Below, piece by piece: positions 7,600-15,122 of a stretch of DNA of 45,536 nucleotides. This stretch comes from Deltaproteobacteria bacterium (lineage in GTDB: Bacteria; Desulfobacterota; DSM-4660; Desulfatiglandales; B25-G16), in assembly GCA_020348625.1 (NCBI GenBank), contig CP070752.1, positions 2,583,276-2,628,811 on the forward strand, given 5' to 3'. The position numbers were made by a program, and so were the translations under genes. A model generated the notes under the pieces. The model saw only the letters and a program-made list of their open reading frames with translations. It searched no databases and was not told where the DNA came from. How positions within the stretch are numbered: the stretch's first letter is position 1; every line of letters begins with the position of its first letter.

Positions 7600-10194
7600 T
7601 CACTCCATAGCCATTGCCACGATCTCCGTAATATCCATGATCTTGACCGCTTTTCTCACCTCTTTAGGGAAGGTCTTGGCCCCTTTCCTCAAATTATCCT
7701 TACACGCAGCACAGCCTGAGACGATAATCTCAGCACCCACATCCAAGGCATCTTGCACTCTTTCGGCTGCCATTTCTATCGCCATTTCAGGGTCGTATGC
7801 TACCACACCTCCACCTCCTCCACAGCACCGGGCTTGGAGCCTATTCCTAGCCATCTCAACATATTCAAGCCTCGGAATACTTTTCAGGATATTCCGTGGC
7901 TCCTCAAAGACATTAAGCGCTCTTCCAAGGTCGCACGGATCGTGATAGGTCACCTTCTTGCCCAATTCATTCTTGAACGTTATCTTACCCTCACTGACGA
8001 GCCTGTCGAGGTAGTGAACCGAGTGATACACCGCTAGCCTGAGATCTCCGATCTCCGGATACAGCTTTTTGAAGGTCTTATAACAACCGGCACAAGGGGT
8101 AACGAGCTCGTGAGCTCCGGTGGCTTGTATCCTTTTGATAACCTTTTCAGCGTGAGGTTCGAATTCATCAGTCCCCATGAGGAAGAGGGGAAAACCGCAA
8201 CAACCTTCTTCAGCAGCCAGAGTAGTGTAGTCAACCTCAGCAGCATCGAGTGGCTTGAGCAAGCTGGGGATCATCTTCATGTCCAGATAGCTGGGTACGC
8301 AACCCATAAACAGAAGCGTTTCAGCCTTAGATTTCAGTTGCCCCGCCTTGACCTTCTCCTTAAGGGCAGGGGGATAGATGTCCACCCTATCTCCCGTGGC
8401 ACTTGCGTAAACATTGCCTGTCTTGAATATGTTGTCTCTCACCCCGAGCACCGGTTCAGGGGTAAATCCGGCCTTATAGAGCTTCTTGCGAGCCCCTTCA
8501 ACGATCTCATCTACCTTGATCAGAGCGGGGCAGAAGTAAGTACAGGCTTGGCAGGTGGTACAGCTGTAGAAGGCATCTGCCAGCTCCTTGGAGGGCTCTA
8601 TTGAGCCATTCAGGAGGTTGAAGGCAAGGGCATTTCTCCCGCGTGCGTTCCTTGATTCCCTGTGGGTTATGCTGAACGTGGGACATCCGAGACGGCAAAA
8701 GCCGCAGTAGATGCAAGCCAGAAGCTCGTTATCGATCTCTTCACCGTAGGAATTGACACCTTCAGGATGATCGAGCAGAGGCTGAAAGGCAAAATAGTCG
8801 TAAATGTCGTATTTCTTTCTTTCCAGCCCCATCTTGCCGGGATTCAGGATGTCATTGGGATCAAGTGCCTTCTTTATGGCCCTCATAACCTCCAGTGCAG
8901 GACCCAGTTGTTTTTCCATATAAGGTGCCCTGGCAAGACCGGACCCGTGTTCAGCAGAAATGGTGCCCCCCATCTCAAGTGCGAGTTCTGCAAGCTCGTC
9001 CGCGGCCGGCCTTAGTCTTTCCCATTCATCCCTGCTTCTCATATCTGTGACAAAGGTAGTGTGAACGTTTCCATCTCCGATGTGACCAAAGGTAGTGAGG
9101 AGTATATTATATTTATCTGCTATTGCCTGCGCCCTTTTTATCGTTTCAGGGATTTTGGTTGGGGGAATACCCAGATCTTCTGATATGGGGACAAGCCGAT
9201 TACCAGGCTTAATACGCGACAGCGTTGGCACGAGTTTCCCTCGAGCCTCCATTATCTCGGCAGCCTTTTCAGGGTCACCAGTCCAGGTGAACTCCTTGAC
9301 ATTGTGTTTCCTGCATATCTCGTTTATCCTTTCCATATCCCTCTTTACTGTTTCCTCCACACCATCTGACTCGATGATGAGCATGGCCTCTATGCCGCTG
9401 ATGTCTCTTTCGATTGCCTTTTCAACAACCTTGAGGCTGTATTTATCCATTATTTCGCATGCAGTAAGCTGTATGCCCGAGACAATGATATCGGTAACAG
9501 CTTTTCCAGCGGCCTCCAGGTCATTGAAGATTGCAAGGGCAAGCGCATTGAACTCGGGAACCGACTGAATCTTTACGGTGATCTCGGTTATTACCCCGAG
9601 GGTTCCCTCAGAACTGGCAAATACATGGTTAAGATCGTAACCCATCGATGATTTAGGGGTTTTCGAGCCGGTGGTAATAATAGTCCCATCCGCCAAAACC
9701 ACCCTTAAGGCCTTTACATAGTCCCGCGCTGTTCCATATTTGACAGCACGGTGCCCGCTTGAGTTGGTAGACATCATTCCGCCAATCGTTGCAATAAGCT
9801 CGCTCCCGGGGTTTGGAGGAAACATCAGATTATGCTTGGCTAGAGCCTTATTGAGGTCCATGCAGATAACCCCAGGCTCTACCCGAGCGTAAAAGTCGTC
9901 CTTATTTATTTCCAAAATGTTATTCATCCTGTGGACATCGAGGAGTATGCCGCCCTTTACCGGTAAAGATGCCCCGGTTGTGGCCGTCCCCGAACCCTGG
10001 ACCGTGACCGGAACCTTTTGCTGGTTGGCCAGCCGCATGATAGCCGATATCTGTTCGGTAGTTCGCGCGAAAACCACCACGTCTGGTACACCAGAATGGA
10101 CTGAATTGTCGCGGGAATATGGGATGCATTCGACAGCACCAGAGTACACATTATCGTCACCGACGATGTTAGAGATCTCTTTGATTATGTCCAT
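7600..10194 (-). CDS. FAD-linked oxidase fused to 4Fe-4S and two CCG (HdrD/GlpC-like) domains
   Basis: 864 residues. Residues 1-460 are a GlcD/D-lactate-dehydrogenase-like flavoprotein: FAD-binding PCMH-type motifs (QGSGTATTG near 66-74; PNPGSE and GGMMSTNSSGHRA at 128-150) and a C-terminal cap with GHIGDGNVH (370-378) and AEHGSG (414-419). Then come two ferredoxin-type 4Fe-4S motifs, C494/497/500/504 and C545/548/551/555, and two CCG domains (C665-C666-G667 with C701/C704; C790-C791-G792 with C828/C831) like those that bind unusual clusters in HdrB, GlpC and LutA. No membrane segment is visible. It would oxidise a 2-hydroxyacid or act as an electron-transfer hub for acyl-CoA oxidation; the ETF:quinone oxidoreductase directly upstream favours the latter. 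Start ATG has AGAGGGG 6 bases before it. Confidence 0.92.
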   Translation of the reverse strand: MDIIKEISNIVGDDNVYSGAVECIPYSRDNSVHSGVPDVVVFARTTEQISAIMRLANQQKVPVTVQGSGTATTGASLPVKGGILLDVHRMNNILEINKDDFYARVEPGVICMDLNKALAKHNLMFPPNPGSELIATIGGMMSTNSSGHRAVKYGTARDYVKALRVVLADGTIITTGSKTPKSSMGYDLNHVFASSEGTLGVITEITVKIQSVPEFNALALAIFNDLEAAGKAVTDIIVSGIQLTACEIMDKYSLKVVEKAIERDISGIEAMLIIESDGVEETVKRDMERINEICRKHNVKEFTWTGDPEKAAEIMEARGKLVPTLSRIKPGNRLVPISEDLGIPPTKIPETIKRAQAIADKYNILLTTFGHIGDGNVHTTFVTDMRSRDEWERLRPAADELAELALEMGGTISAEHGSGLARAPYMEKQLGPALEVMRAIKKALDPNDILNPGKMGLERKKYDIYDYFAFQPLLDHPEGVNSYGEEIDNELLACIYCGFCRLGCPTFSITHRESRNARGRNALAFNLLNGSIEPSKELADAFYSCTTCQACTYFCPALIKVDEIVEGARKKLYKAGFTPEPVLGVRDNIFKTGNVYASATGDRVDIYPPALKEKVKAGQLKSKAETLLFMGCVPSYLDMKMIPSLLKPLDAAEVDYTTLAAEEGCCGFPLFLMGTDEFEPHAEKVIKRIQATGAHELVTPCAGCYKTFKKLYPEIGDLRLAVYHSVHYLDRLVSEGKITFKNELGKKVTYHDPCDLGRALNVFEEPRNILKSIPRLEYVEMARNRLQARCCGGGGGVVAYDPEMAIEMAAERVQDALDVGAEIIVSGCAACKDNLRKGAKTFPKEVRKAVKIMDITEIVAMAME

Positions 10195-10221
10195 AGTCGT
10201 CCCCTCTATGCTATATTGGAA

Positions 10222-10240
10222 GTAGCTACGTTTTAGCTAC
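10222..10240. promoter_or_regulatory. Inverted repeat upstream of the FAD/Fe-S oxidoreductase, candidate operator
   Basis: GTAGCTA at 10222-10228 and TAGCTAC at 10234-10240 form a perfect 7+7 inverted repeat with a five-base spacer, 28 bases upstream of the start codon at 10194. A near copy of the half-site (GTAACTA, 10244-10250) follows. Size and position fit a dimeric repressor site such as a TetR/FadR-type regulator of fatty-acid genes, but no such regulator is in the window and no strong -35/-10 pair is seen around it. A hairpin in the leader is the alternative. Confidence 0.4.
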
Positions 10241-10307
10241 AAAGTAACTAAACTATAAAGAAGATATGAACGGGCTGTCAAGTCAAAAGCGGGCGCTCCG
10301 TGGGCTT

Positions 10308-12008
10308 CTACACTATCGTATATTTTGGACCCCCGCCTCCCTCCGGCGGAACCCATACGATATTCTCGTAAGGATCCTGTATGTCACAGGTCTTACAATG
10401 GACGCAGTTGGAGAAGTTCAGTTTCAAGGTCGGCTTGCCAGTTGCCTCGTCGGTTTCCATTTCGTAGACATTGGCCGGACAGAATCTGGTGCATGGGTTT
10501 TGGTATTCCTCTCTGCATACAGTGTAGCAGATGTTAAGGTCTGGAATCCGCAGATGGGGTGGCTGTTGTTCCTCGTGTGTGGTTCCCGAGTAGTATACGT
10601 CCGATTCCTTATCAAAGGTCTTGGTGCCGTCGAACTTGATGAGCCCCTTCTGTTCATCGGAAGGTGAATCAGTGCCATAGAGATCGAGCACCTTTCTTGC
10701 ATGGACATAATCGGGTTCGGCACCGAGCCTGCCTTTAAGGATCCTGCCGCCCAGGATATACTGAAAACCCGCTTTTATGAGAGCTAACCACAGGCCCTTC
10801 TGAAAGGCCTGGTGAAAATTGCGAACTCTGTAGAGTTCTTTGCCCAGGTAGCTCTTGTAAAGCGATGCCTCGTAACTTTGGAGTTGAGGTTCCGAGAAAT
10901 CGTCCTTGAGAAGGGCATCGAAAACCGTTTCGGCGGCAAGCATGCCCGATTTCATGGCCACATGAATTCCCTTGAGCTTTTGACTGATAAAGAGGCTTGC
11001 CGAATCCCCAGCAAGCAGACCGCCGTTAAAGGCGATTTTGGGAATAGAGAAATACCCTCCCACAGGGGCGGTTTTCGCCCCGTATTGCATGAGCTTGCCG
11101 TCCGTTAAAATCTCAGCAACAAAAGGATGAAGCTTAAATTTTTGAAACTCGAGATGAGGATCTACAAACGGGTCTTCACTGTCCAAACCGGTAAGCAGGC
11201 CAACTGAGACCATGTTTTCCTTCATTCCATAGACAAATCCACCGCCATATGTGTTTTCTAATGGATAGCCCAGGGTATGAATCACGCGCCCTGGCTCGAA
11301 TCTGCCTTCCGGCACTTCCCATATCTCCTTAACTCCAGCCACATACGTCTGTGGATTCTTTCCATCGTCAAGGTTCAGTTTCTTAATAAGCTCTTTTGCC
11401 AGACTTCCCCTCGTGCCCTCGCCAAATACCGTTACCTTAGCACGCAAATCGATTCCCGGCTCGAAATTTGATTTCTTGTTTCCGTCTGGGTCTATTCCCT
11501 TGTCGCCTGTCCTGACACCGACAACCCTGTCGTTGTCATACAGGATCTCCGTTCCGGCGAAACCGGGAAAGATATCTACCCCGCTCTCTTCAACCAGGCC
11601 TCCAAGCCACGTGGTGAGCTTTGCAAGAGAGACAACATAGTTACCGTGATTGTTGAGAGGAGGAGGGATAATGGGAGACCGTATCCGGCCGTTTTTCGTT
11701 AACAGACAAACCTCTTCCTTGGTGATTGCCCCTTCCAGGGGTGCCCCCTTTTCCAAGAAGTCAGGCACAAGCTCCCTGAGTGCAATGGGGTCCATCAGCG
11801 CGCCGGAGAGGCAATGAGAACCTATATCGGCTCCCTTTTCGAGGAGCCCGACCATCAGTTCGTCCAGCTTTTTTCCTTCTCCTTCTTGTTCAACCTTCTT
11901 ATTGTGCTCCTTTAGGAGATTCATAAGATGAAGGGCTCCGCTCAAACAGGCTACTCCTCCCCCTACAAAGAGGACGTCGAGTTCCATCATTTCTCTTTCT
12001 TCTTCCAC
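10308..12008 (-). CDS. Electron transfer flavoprotein:quinone oxidoreductase (ETF-QO)
   Basis: 566 residues, full length for the single-chain ETF-QO family, which passes electrons from reduced ETF to the membrane quinone pool. The N-terminus has a dinucleotide-binding FAD motif (VGGGVACLSGA, 15-25). The C-terminus has the 4Fe-4S cluster signature: a CxxxC-P segment (C506/C510) followed by C535, C538 and C541 in NCVHCKTC, and the family-typical VPPEGGGGPKY end. Start GTG at 12008 is supported by a consensus AGGAGG 8 bases upstream. It lies 113 bp upstream of the FAD/Fe-S/CCG oxidoreductase on the same strand and probably heads this transcription unit. The ETF itself (EtfAB) must be encoded elsewhere. 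Confidence 0.95.
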   Translation of the reverse strand: MEEEREMMELDVLFVGGGVACLSGALHLMNLLKEHNKKVEQEGEGKKLDELMVGLLEKGADIGSHCLSGALMDPIALRELVPDFLEKGAPLEGAITKEEVCLLTKNGRIRSPIIPPPLNNHGNYVVSLAKLTTWLGGLVEESGVDIFPGFAGTEILYDNDRVVGVRTGDKGIDPDGNKKSNFEPGIDLRAKVTVFGEGTRGSLAKELIKKLNLDDGKNPQTYVAGVKEIWEVPEGRFEPGRVIHTLGYPLENTYGGGFVYGMKENMVSVGLLTGLDSEDPFVDPHLEFQKFKLHPFVAEILTDGKLMQYGAKTAPVGGYFSIPKIAFNGGLLAGDSASLFISQKLKGIHVAMKSGMLAAETVFDALLKDDFSEPQLQSYEASLYKSYLGKELYRVRNFHQAFQKGLWLALIKAGFQYILGGRILKGRLGAEPDYVHARKVLDLYGTDSPSDEQKGLIKFDGTKTFDKESDVYYSGTTHEEQQPPHLRIPDLNICYTVCREEYQNPCTRFCPANVYEMETDEATGKPTLKLNFSNCVHCKTCDIQDPYENIVWVPPEGGGGPKYTIV

Positions 12009-12359
12009 GATTCAATCCTCCTATTCGATTGGTCTCAAACTGTGTTCGTCAATACCTGCGCTAGCGTCGCTAGAGGCAGAATACGTAAACCAACTAGTTA
12101 CGGACATACCAAGGCACGCCCGGTCAATTCCAGCGCTTCTCGGTTTTGACAGGGCTTATAGCATGATCCACGAATCGGCTGCAAGGCAATTTTGGATGCT
12201 GAGCCATGCCTTGGGCTATTTTGTTGATCGCTCTTATAAGTAGAAGGTATGCAATAAAGGAGAATCGCAGTCGGCGATAGCTGAGGCTTAATGAAAGACC
12301 CTTTTGCAAGCCTCTGCGGTGTCAAGGTTCTTCAGGGTCGGGGGAGTTGATTAGAACAC
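12009..12359. other. Intergenic stretch upstream of the ETF-QO gene, no gene recognised
   Basis: About 350 bases between the ETF-QO start and the terminator of the next gene. Short open frames on both strands show no family similarity or ribosome sites. It contains small palindromes (CGCTAGCG near 12058; AACTAGTT near 12092) and a TTGACA on the - strand at 12325-12320 without a convincing -10 partner. The ETF-QO promoter should lie here, but I cannot place it. Confidence 0.5.
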
Positions 12360-12415
12360 AAAAATATAAGGGGGCTACCGAGTGAGGACAGCTTCAGGTG
12401 CTTTCGGTAGCCCCC
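12360..12415 (-). terminator. Rho-independent terminator of the small membrane protein gene
   Basis: GGGGGCTACCGA (12370-12381) and TCGGTAGCCCCC (12404-12415) form a perfect 12-bp GC-rich stem with a 22-base loop that can fold further. On the - strand the stem is followed by a U-rich run (TTATATTTTTG). It lies about 100 bases past the stop codon at 12517 and is correctly oriented to end that transcript. Confidence 0.8.
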
Positions 12416-12516
12416 GAGGGACTGAATTCAACATACCATGATGTGCGGGGACAAGGAATTATCCGAAGTAAAGACAGTATGGCTGAATTTGCCCGCGGAA
12501 TTTATGAGGAGTCGGA

Positions 12517-12783
12517 TTATTCTTCCTTCTTGAGATCCTCTACCTCTTTTTTGAGGCTTTGTACTTCCTCCTTAAGCTCACTCGTTTCGGGCTCTTCCTC
12601 GAGTTTCTTTTCGCTTCTCTTATCTTTCCACTCTTCGATACCAAGATACGTTGCTAAGGCACCACCTAGGATTAGCAATACCGGTATTCCCGCTGCCAAG
12701 GCCTTAACGAAATATGCCCAAAAGATTATGATACCAATTATGCCCAGAATAAGAGCTACTATACCACCAAATAATGCAGCCAT
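12517..12783 (-). CDS. Small membrane protein with C-terminal coiled coil
   Basis: 88 residues: two glycine-rich hydrophobic helices (about 3-22 and 30-48), then a highly charged heptad-like Glu/Lys tail from residue 52 that should form a coiled coil in the cytoplasm. No enzymatic motif. Similar small proteins occur in deltaproteobacteria without assigned function. A GGAGGG ribosome site before the ATG, an upstream promoter-like pair and the downstream terminator mark it as a real single-gene unit. It could be a membrane-organising or scaffold protein, but that is only a guess from its shape. Confidence 0.75.
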   Translation of the reverse strand: MAALFGGIVALILGIIGIIIFWAYFVKALAAGIPVLLILGGALATYLGIEEWKDKRSEKKLEEEPETSELKEEVQSLKKEVEDLKKEE

Positions 12784-12831
12784 GCTTCCCTCCTTACCTA
12801 TGTTTCTGCTTGACTTGGTACAATTTTAACT

Positions 12832-12860
12832 TTTTTAACATAACCAAGTCCATCATTCAA
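12832..12860 (-). promoter_or_regulatory. Candidate sigma70-type promoter for the small membrane protein
   Basis: On the - strand TTGAAT (12860-12855), a 17-base spacer and TAAAAA (12837-12832) give a plausible -35/-10 pair about 50 bases upstream of the start codon. Four of six bases match in each box. Unsupported by anything else. Confidence 0.35.
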
Positions 12861-13085
12861 GAACTTAATTGTCTCTAATTGTCTTTTCAGTTCCTTTTCC
12901 GAGTTCTTTTGGAACAGACGCTACATTTTCTTTGACAAAGCCAGCCGAATCGGGTTAAGAACACGTACCTTACCAGAGAAGAGACCTTGCCCTTTGTAGA
13001 ACGATGAAAGGTCAGGTCTGTTTCAAATTTGGGAGCAAGGTCCACCTCTTTTTTCAATACAACGATGTTTCAGCCGAGGTCACTC

Positions 13086-13340
13086 ATGGATAGCATGAAG
13101 GATTACTTTTTGTGTGATAAATGTCAGGGCAAAGATTTTGTCAGACTCTATAACTTTTCCGTAAGCTTTCGAATGGTGAATTTCTCCGATGACCTAGTGT
13201 ATGATGAAGTTAAAGAGGAGATCTATCGGTGCACCCAATGTCAAAAAACCTTCACCAAAAACCAGATAGACGTTGGCATAAAGGAAATGATCAGGCAAAG
13301 GCGTGAGTCGTTCGTTGGAACTGGTGAGGGAAGGGGATAA
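13086..13340 (+). CDS. Small zinc-ribbon protein of unknown function
   Basis: 84 residues from the ATG at 13086, preferred over an upstream start because GAGG lies 7 bases before it and the conserved-looking part begins there. Two CxxC pairs, CDKC near residue 10 and CTQC near residue 49, are separated by a beta-rich stretch, the shape of a single zinc ribbon. The tail is basic and helical. It stands alone on the + strand next to the - strand FHA gene, with a 157-bp convergent gap that shows no strong terminator. It may bind nucleic acid or protein; no function can be given. Confidence 0.6.
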   Translation: MDSMKDYFLCDKCQGKDFVRLYNFSVSFRMVNFSDDLVYDEVKEEIYRCTQCQKTFTKNQIDVGIKEMIRQRRESFVGTGEGRG

Positions 13341-13497
13341 ACCTGCCGTAGATCACAGATCAGAGAAAGCTGATAGAGTTATGTGCCTGCACCACGTAAG
13401 ACAGCTTTTCTGCACCAGCTACACATGAGATGAAGGGAAAAAGATGACAATGGATAAGAAAAGGGTACCGATCGCTTTTCTCTCTAGCTATCGCGAT

Positions 13498-14220
13498 CTA
13501 TTTTTTCTCATCCTCGCTGCCCTGGGTGTAAAACTGGAATTTGTAGGATCCTATTTCGATCGTATCGAAATCGTTAAGGGTTTGACTCTCTTGTAAGGGC
13601 TGGTTATTTACCTTTACTTTGGTTCCACTGGTTGTCGTGATAGCATACCCCCCGGGTCTCTTACTGATGGTGGCTGCGGTTGGCGACATGAACAAGCCAC
13701 CAAGCCTTATTTCCGCTGTTTCTGCCTTGCCGATCTTCGTAAGCTTTTTGGTGAGCTGAATTTCGTCCTGATCAGAGCCGTTAATGAAGCTGATGACGCC
13801 GATTTTTTCCGTACCTGGTGGTGCGCTCGCTGCCTTTTTCTCGGCCTGTTTGGCTAGCATTTCCTTATGCCTGGCAGTATCCAGGACCATCGTGTGCTCG
13901 AGTTCCCCATCTTCTTGTTTGGCCTGCTCGGCCTTGGAAAGGGCAAAGAAGAGGAGATGTTTGCCAATAGTTATTTTGTCTTTGTGACGTAGTTTATAGG
14001 ACACAATCTTCTTATCATTCACGAAGGTTCCGTTGGTGCTTTGCAGGTCTGTGAGGATGTAAGCGTTCCCAACCTTATCTATCCTGGCATGGTAGCCGGA
14101 CACGGCGAGATTATCGATCACAATGTCGTTCTCGTCAGCTCGCCCCATGGTCATGTTTTCCTTTGTAAAAGGATAATCTCTGACGACTTGTTTATTAAAT
14201 ACCAGTATAACCCGTGCCAT
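13498..14220 (-). CDS. Double FHA-domain protein (phosphothreonine reader)
   Basis: 240 residues. The first FHA domain (1-95) has the canonical phosphothreonine-binding set: GR at 26-27, S41-x-x-H44, and N63-G64 in STNGTFVN. The second (about 138-232) keeps the fold pattern (IGK at 163-165, VNNQPL) but lacks the S-x-x-H and N-G ligands, so it probably does not bind phosphothreonine. The linker holds HTMVLDT (109-115), a possible kinase target that could dock into the first domain in the manner of GarA-type switches; that is inference. The gene is third in an apparent operon after a Ser/Thr kinase and a PP2C phosphatase, so it is likely a substrate or effector of that pair. Confidence 0.88.
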   Translation of the reverse strand: MARVILVFNKQVVRDYPFTKENMTMGRADENDIVIDNLAVSGYHARIDKVGNAYILTDLQSTNGTFVNDKKIVSYKLRHKDKITIGKHLLFFALSKAEQAKQEDGELEHTMVLDTARHKEMLAKQAEKKAASAPPGTEKIGVISFINGSDQDEIQLTKKLTKIGKAETAEIRLGGLFMSPTAATISKRPGGYAITTTSGTKVKVNNQPLQESQTLNDFDTIEIGSYKFQFYTQGSEDEKK

Positions 14221-14281
14221 AACAGCTGCCCCTTCTTATGAAGTAGTTAGTATTAAAAGCCCGTAACCCCGTTTCGATCTC

Positions 14282-15103
14282 TTATTTTCTTGACCGAGAG
14301 AACAACCCCTTAGAGTTTGATCTCCTTTTCCCTTGCAAGTTACTGACAAGTACCAGTGAGACAGTGATATTATCATTACCGCCCTTGCCGTTGGCCATGA
14401 CTATGAGTTGGCGACAGAGATTCTCGGGGTCATCTCCATCTTCGATTACTCCGAGTATCTCCTGGTCTGATACTAGGTCCGTCAGGCCGTCGGTGCAAAG
14501 CAGGAAACGGTCATTGTTCATGGGCTCGATCTCGAATATGTCTACATCTACTGTATCGGACGATCCGAGATTTCTCGTTAGTATGTGTCGTAACGGTGAA
14601 GTTTCTGCCTCTTCAGCAGATATAAGGCCCATCTCCACCTGTTCCGTCACCATATTGTGCTCTTTCGAAAGAGGCTGAATCGAGTTTCCTCGAACCAGAT
14701 AAATGCGGCTGTCGCCTACATTTGCAGCAATTACCATAGAAGGAGTCACGGATAAAACCACAATGGTAGTGCCCATCCCCTTATATTCATCGTGAACCTT
14801 AGAGAGTTCGTAAATAACCCTGTTGGCTAGTTTAATGCTGCTGAGAATATAGTTGCCCCTTCTACTCAAACTCGTATCCGGAGAGTCAAACAGCTCATCA
14901 TCAGGTGCGTTTTCTGCTATCCATCGGTTGACGTTTCTGTTGATGAGCTCCACGGCAACCTTGCTGGCAACTTCACCGGCAAGATGCCCTCCCATGCCAT
15001 CGGCCACAACGTAGAGAGGAAGATCATTATCAATGGAGAAGTAATCTTCATTGGATTCTCTTTTTAGGCCAACGTCAGTAAGGCCAGCAGCTTTCAGCTT
15101 CAA
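14282..15103 (-). CDS. PP2C-family Ser/Thr protein phosphatase (Stp1/PrpC-like)
   Basis: 273 residues with the metal-dependent PP2C core: NED at 18-20, ADGMGG at 34-39, GMGTT, ANVGDSR, TDGLTDLV and GGNDNITV, which hold the aspartates for the two-metal centre. It should remove phosphate from targets of the adjacent kinase. The start is a TTG at 15103 with AAGGA 7 bases upstream; family similarity begins immediately. It lies 19 bases after the kinase stop and 61 bases before the FHA gene, forming the usual kinase-phosphatase-FHA trio. The C-terminus after residue 250 is a short basic tail. Confidence 0.93.
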   Translation of the reverse strand: MKLKAAGLTDVGLKRESNEDYFSIDNDLPLYVVADGMGGHLAGEVASKVAVELINRNVNRWIAENAPDDELFDSPDTSLSRRGNYILSSIKLANRVIYELSKVHDEYKGMGTTIVVLSVTPSMVIAANVGDSRIYLVRGNSIQPLSKEHNMVTEQVEMGLISAEEAETSPLRHILTRNLGSSDTVDVDIFEIEPMNNDRFLLCTDGLTDLVSDQEILGVIEDGDDPENLCRQLIVMANGKGGNDNITVSLVLVSNLQGKRRSNSKGLFSRSRK

Positions 15104-15122
15104 TTTGCTTTCCTTCTCCTAG

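Noticed and set aside
10266..10667. + strand open frame of 133 codons over the end of ETF-QO
   Set aside because: Fully antisense to the conserved Fe-S region of ETF-QO; no similarity or ribosome site.
13470..13506. GATCGC/GCGATC stem followed by a T-run on the + strand
   Set aside because: Only a 6-bp stem with a 17-base loop, and the T-run is inside the FHA coding region; too weak to call a terminator for the 13.1-kb zinc-ribbon gene.
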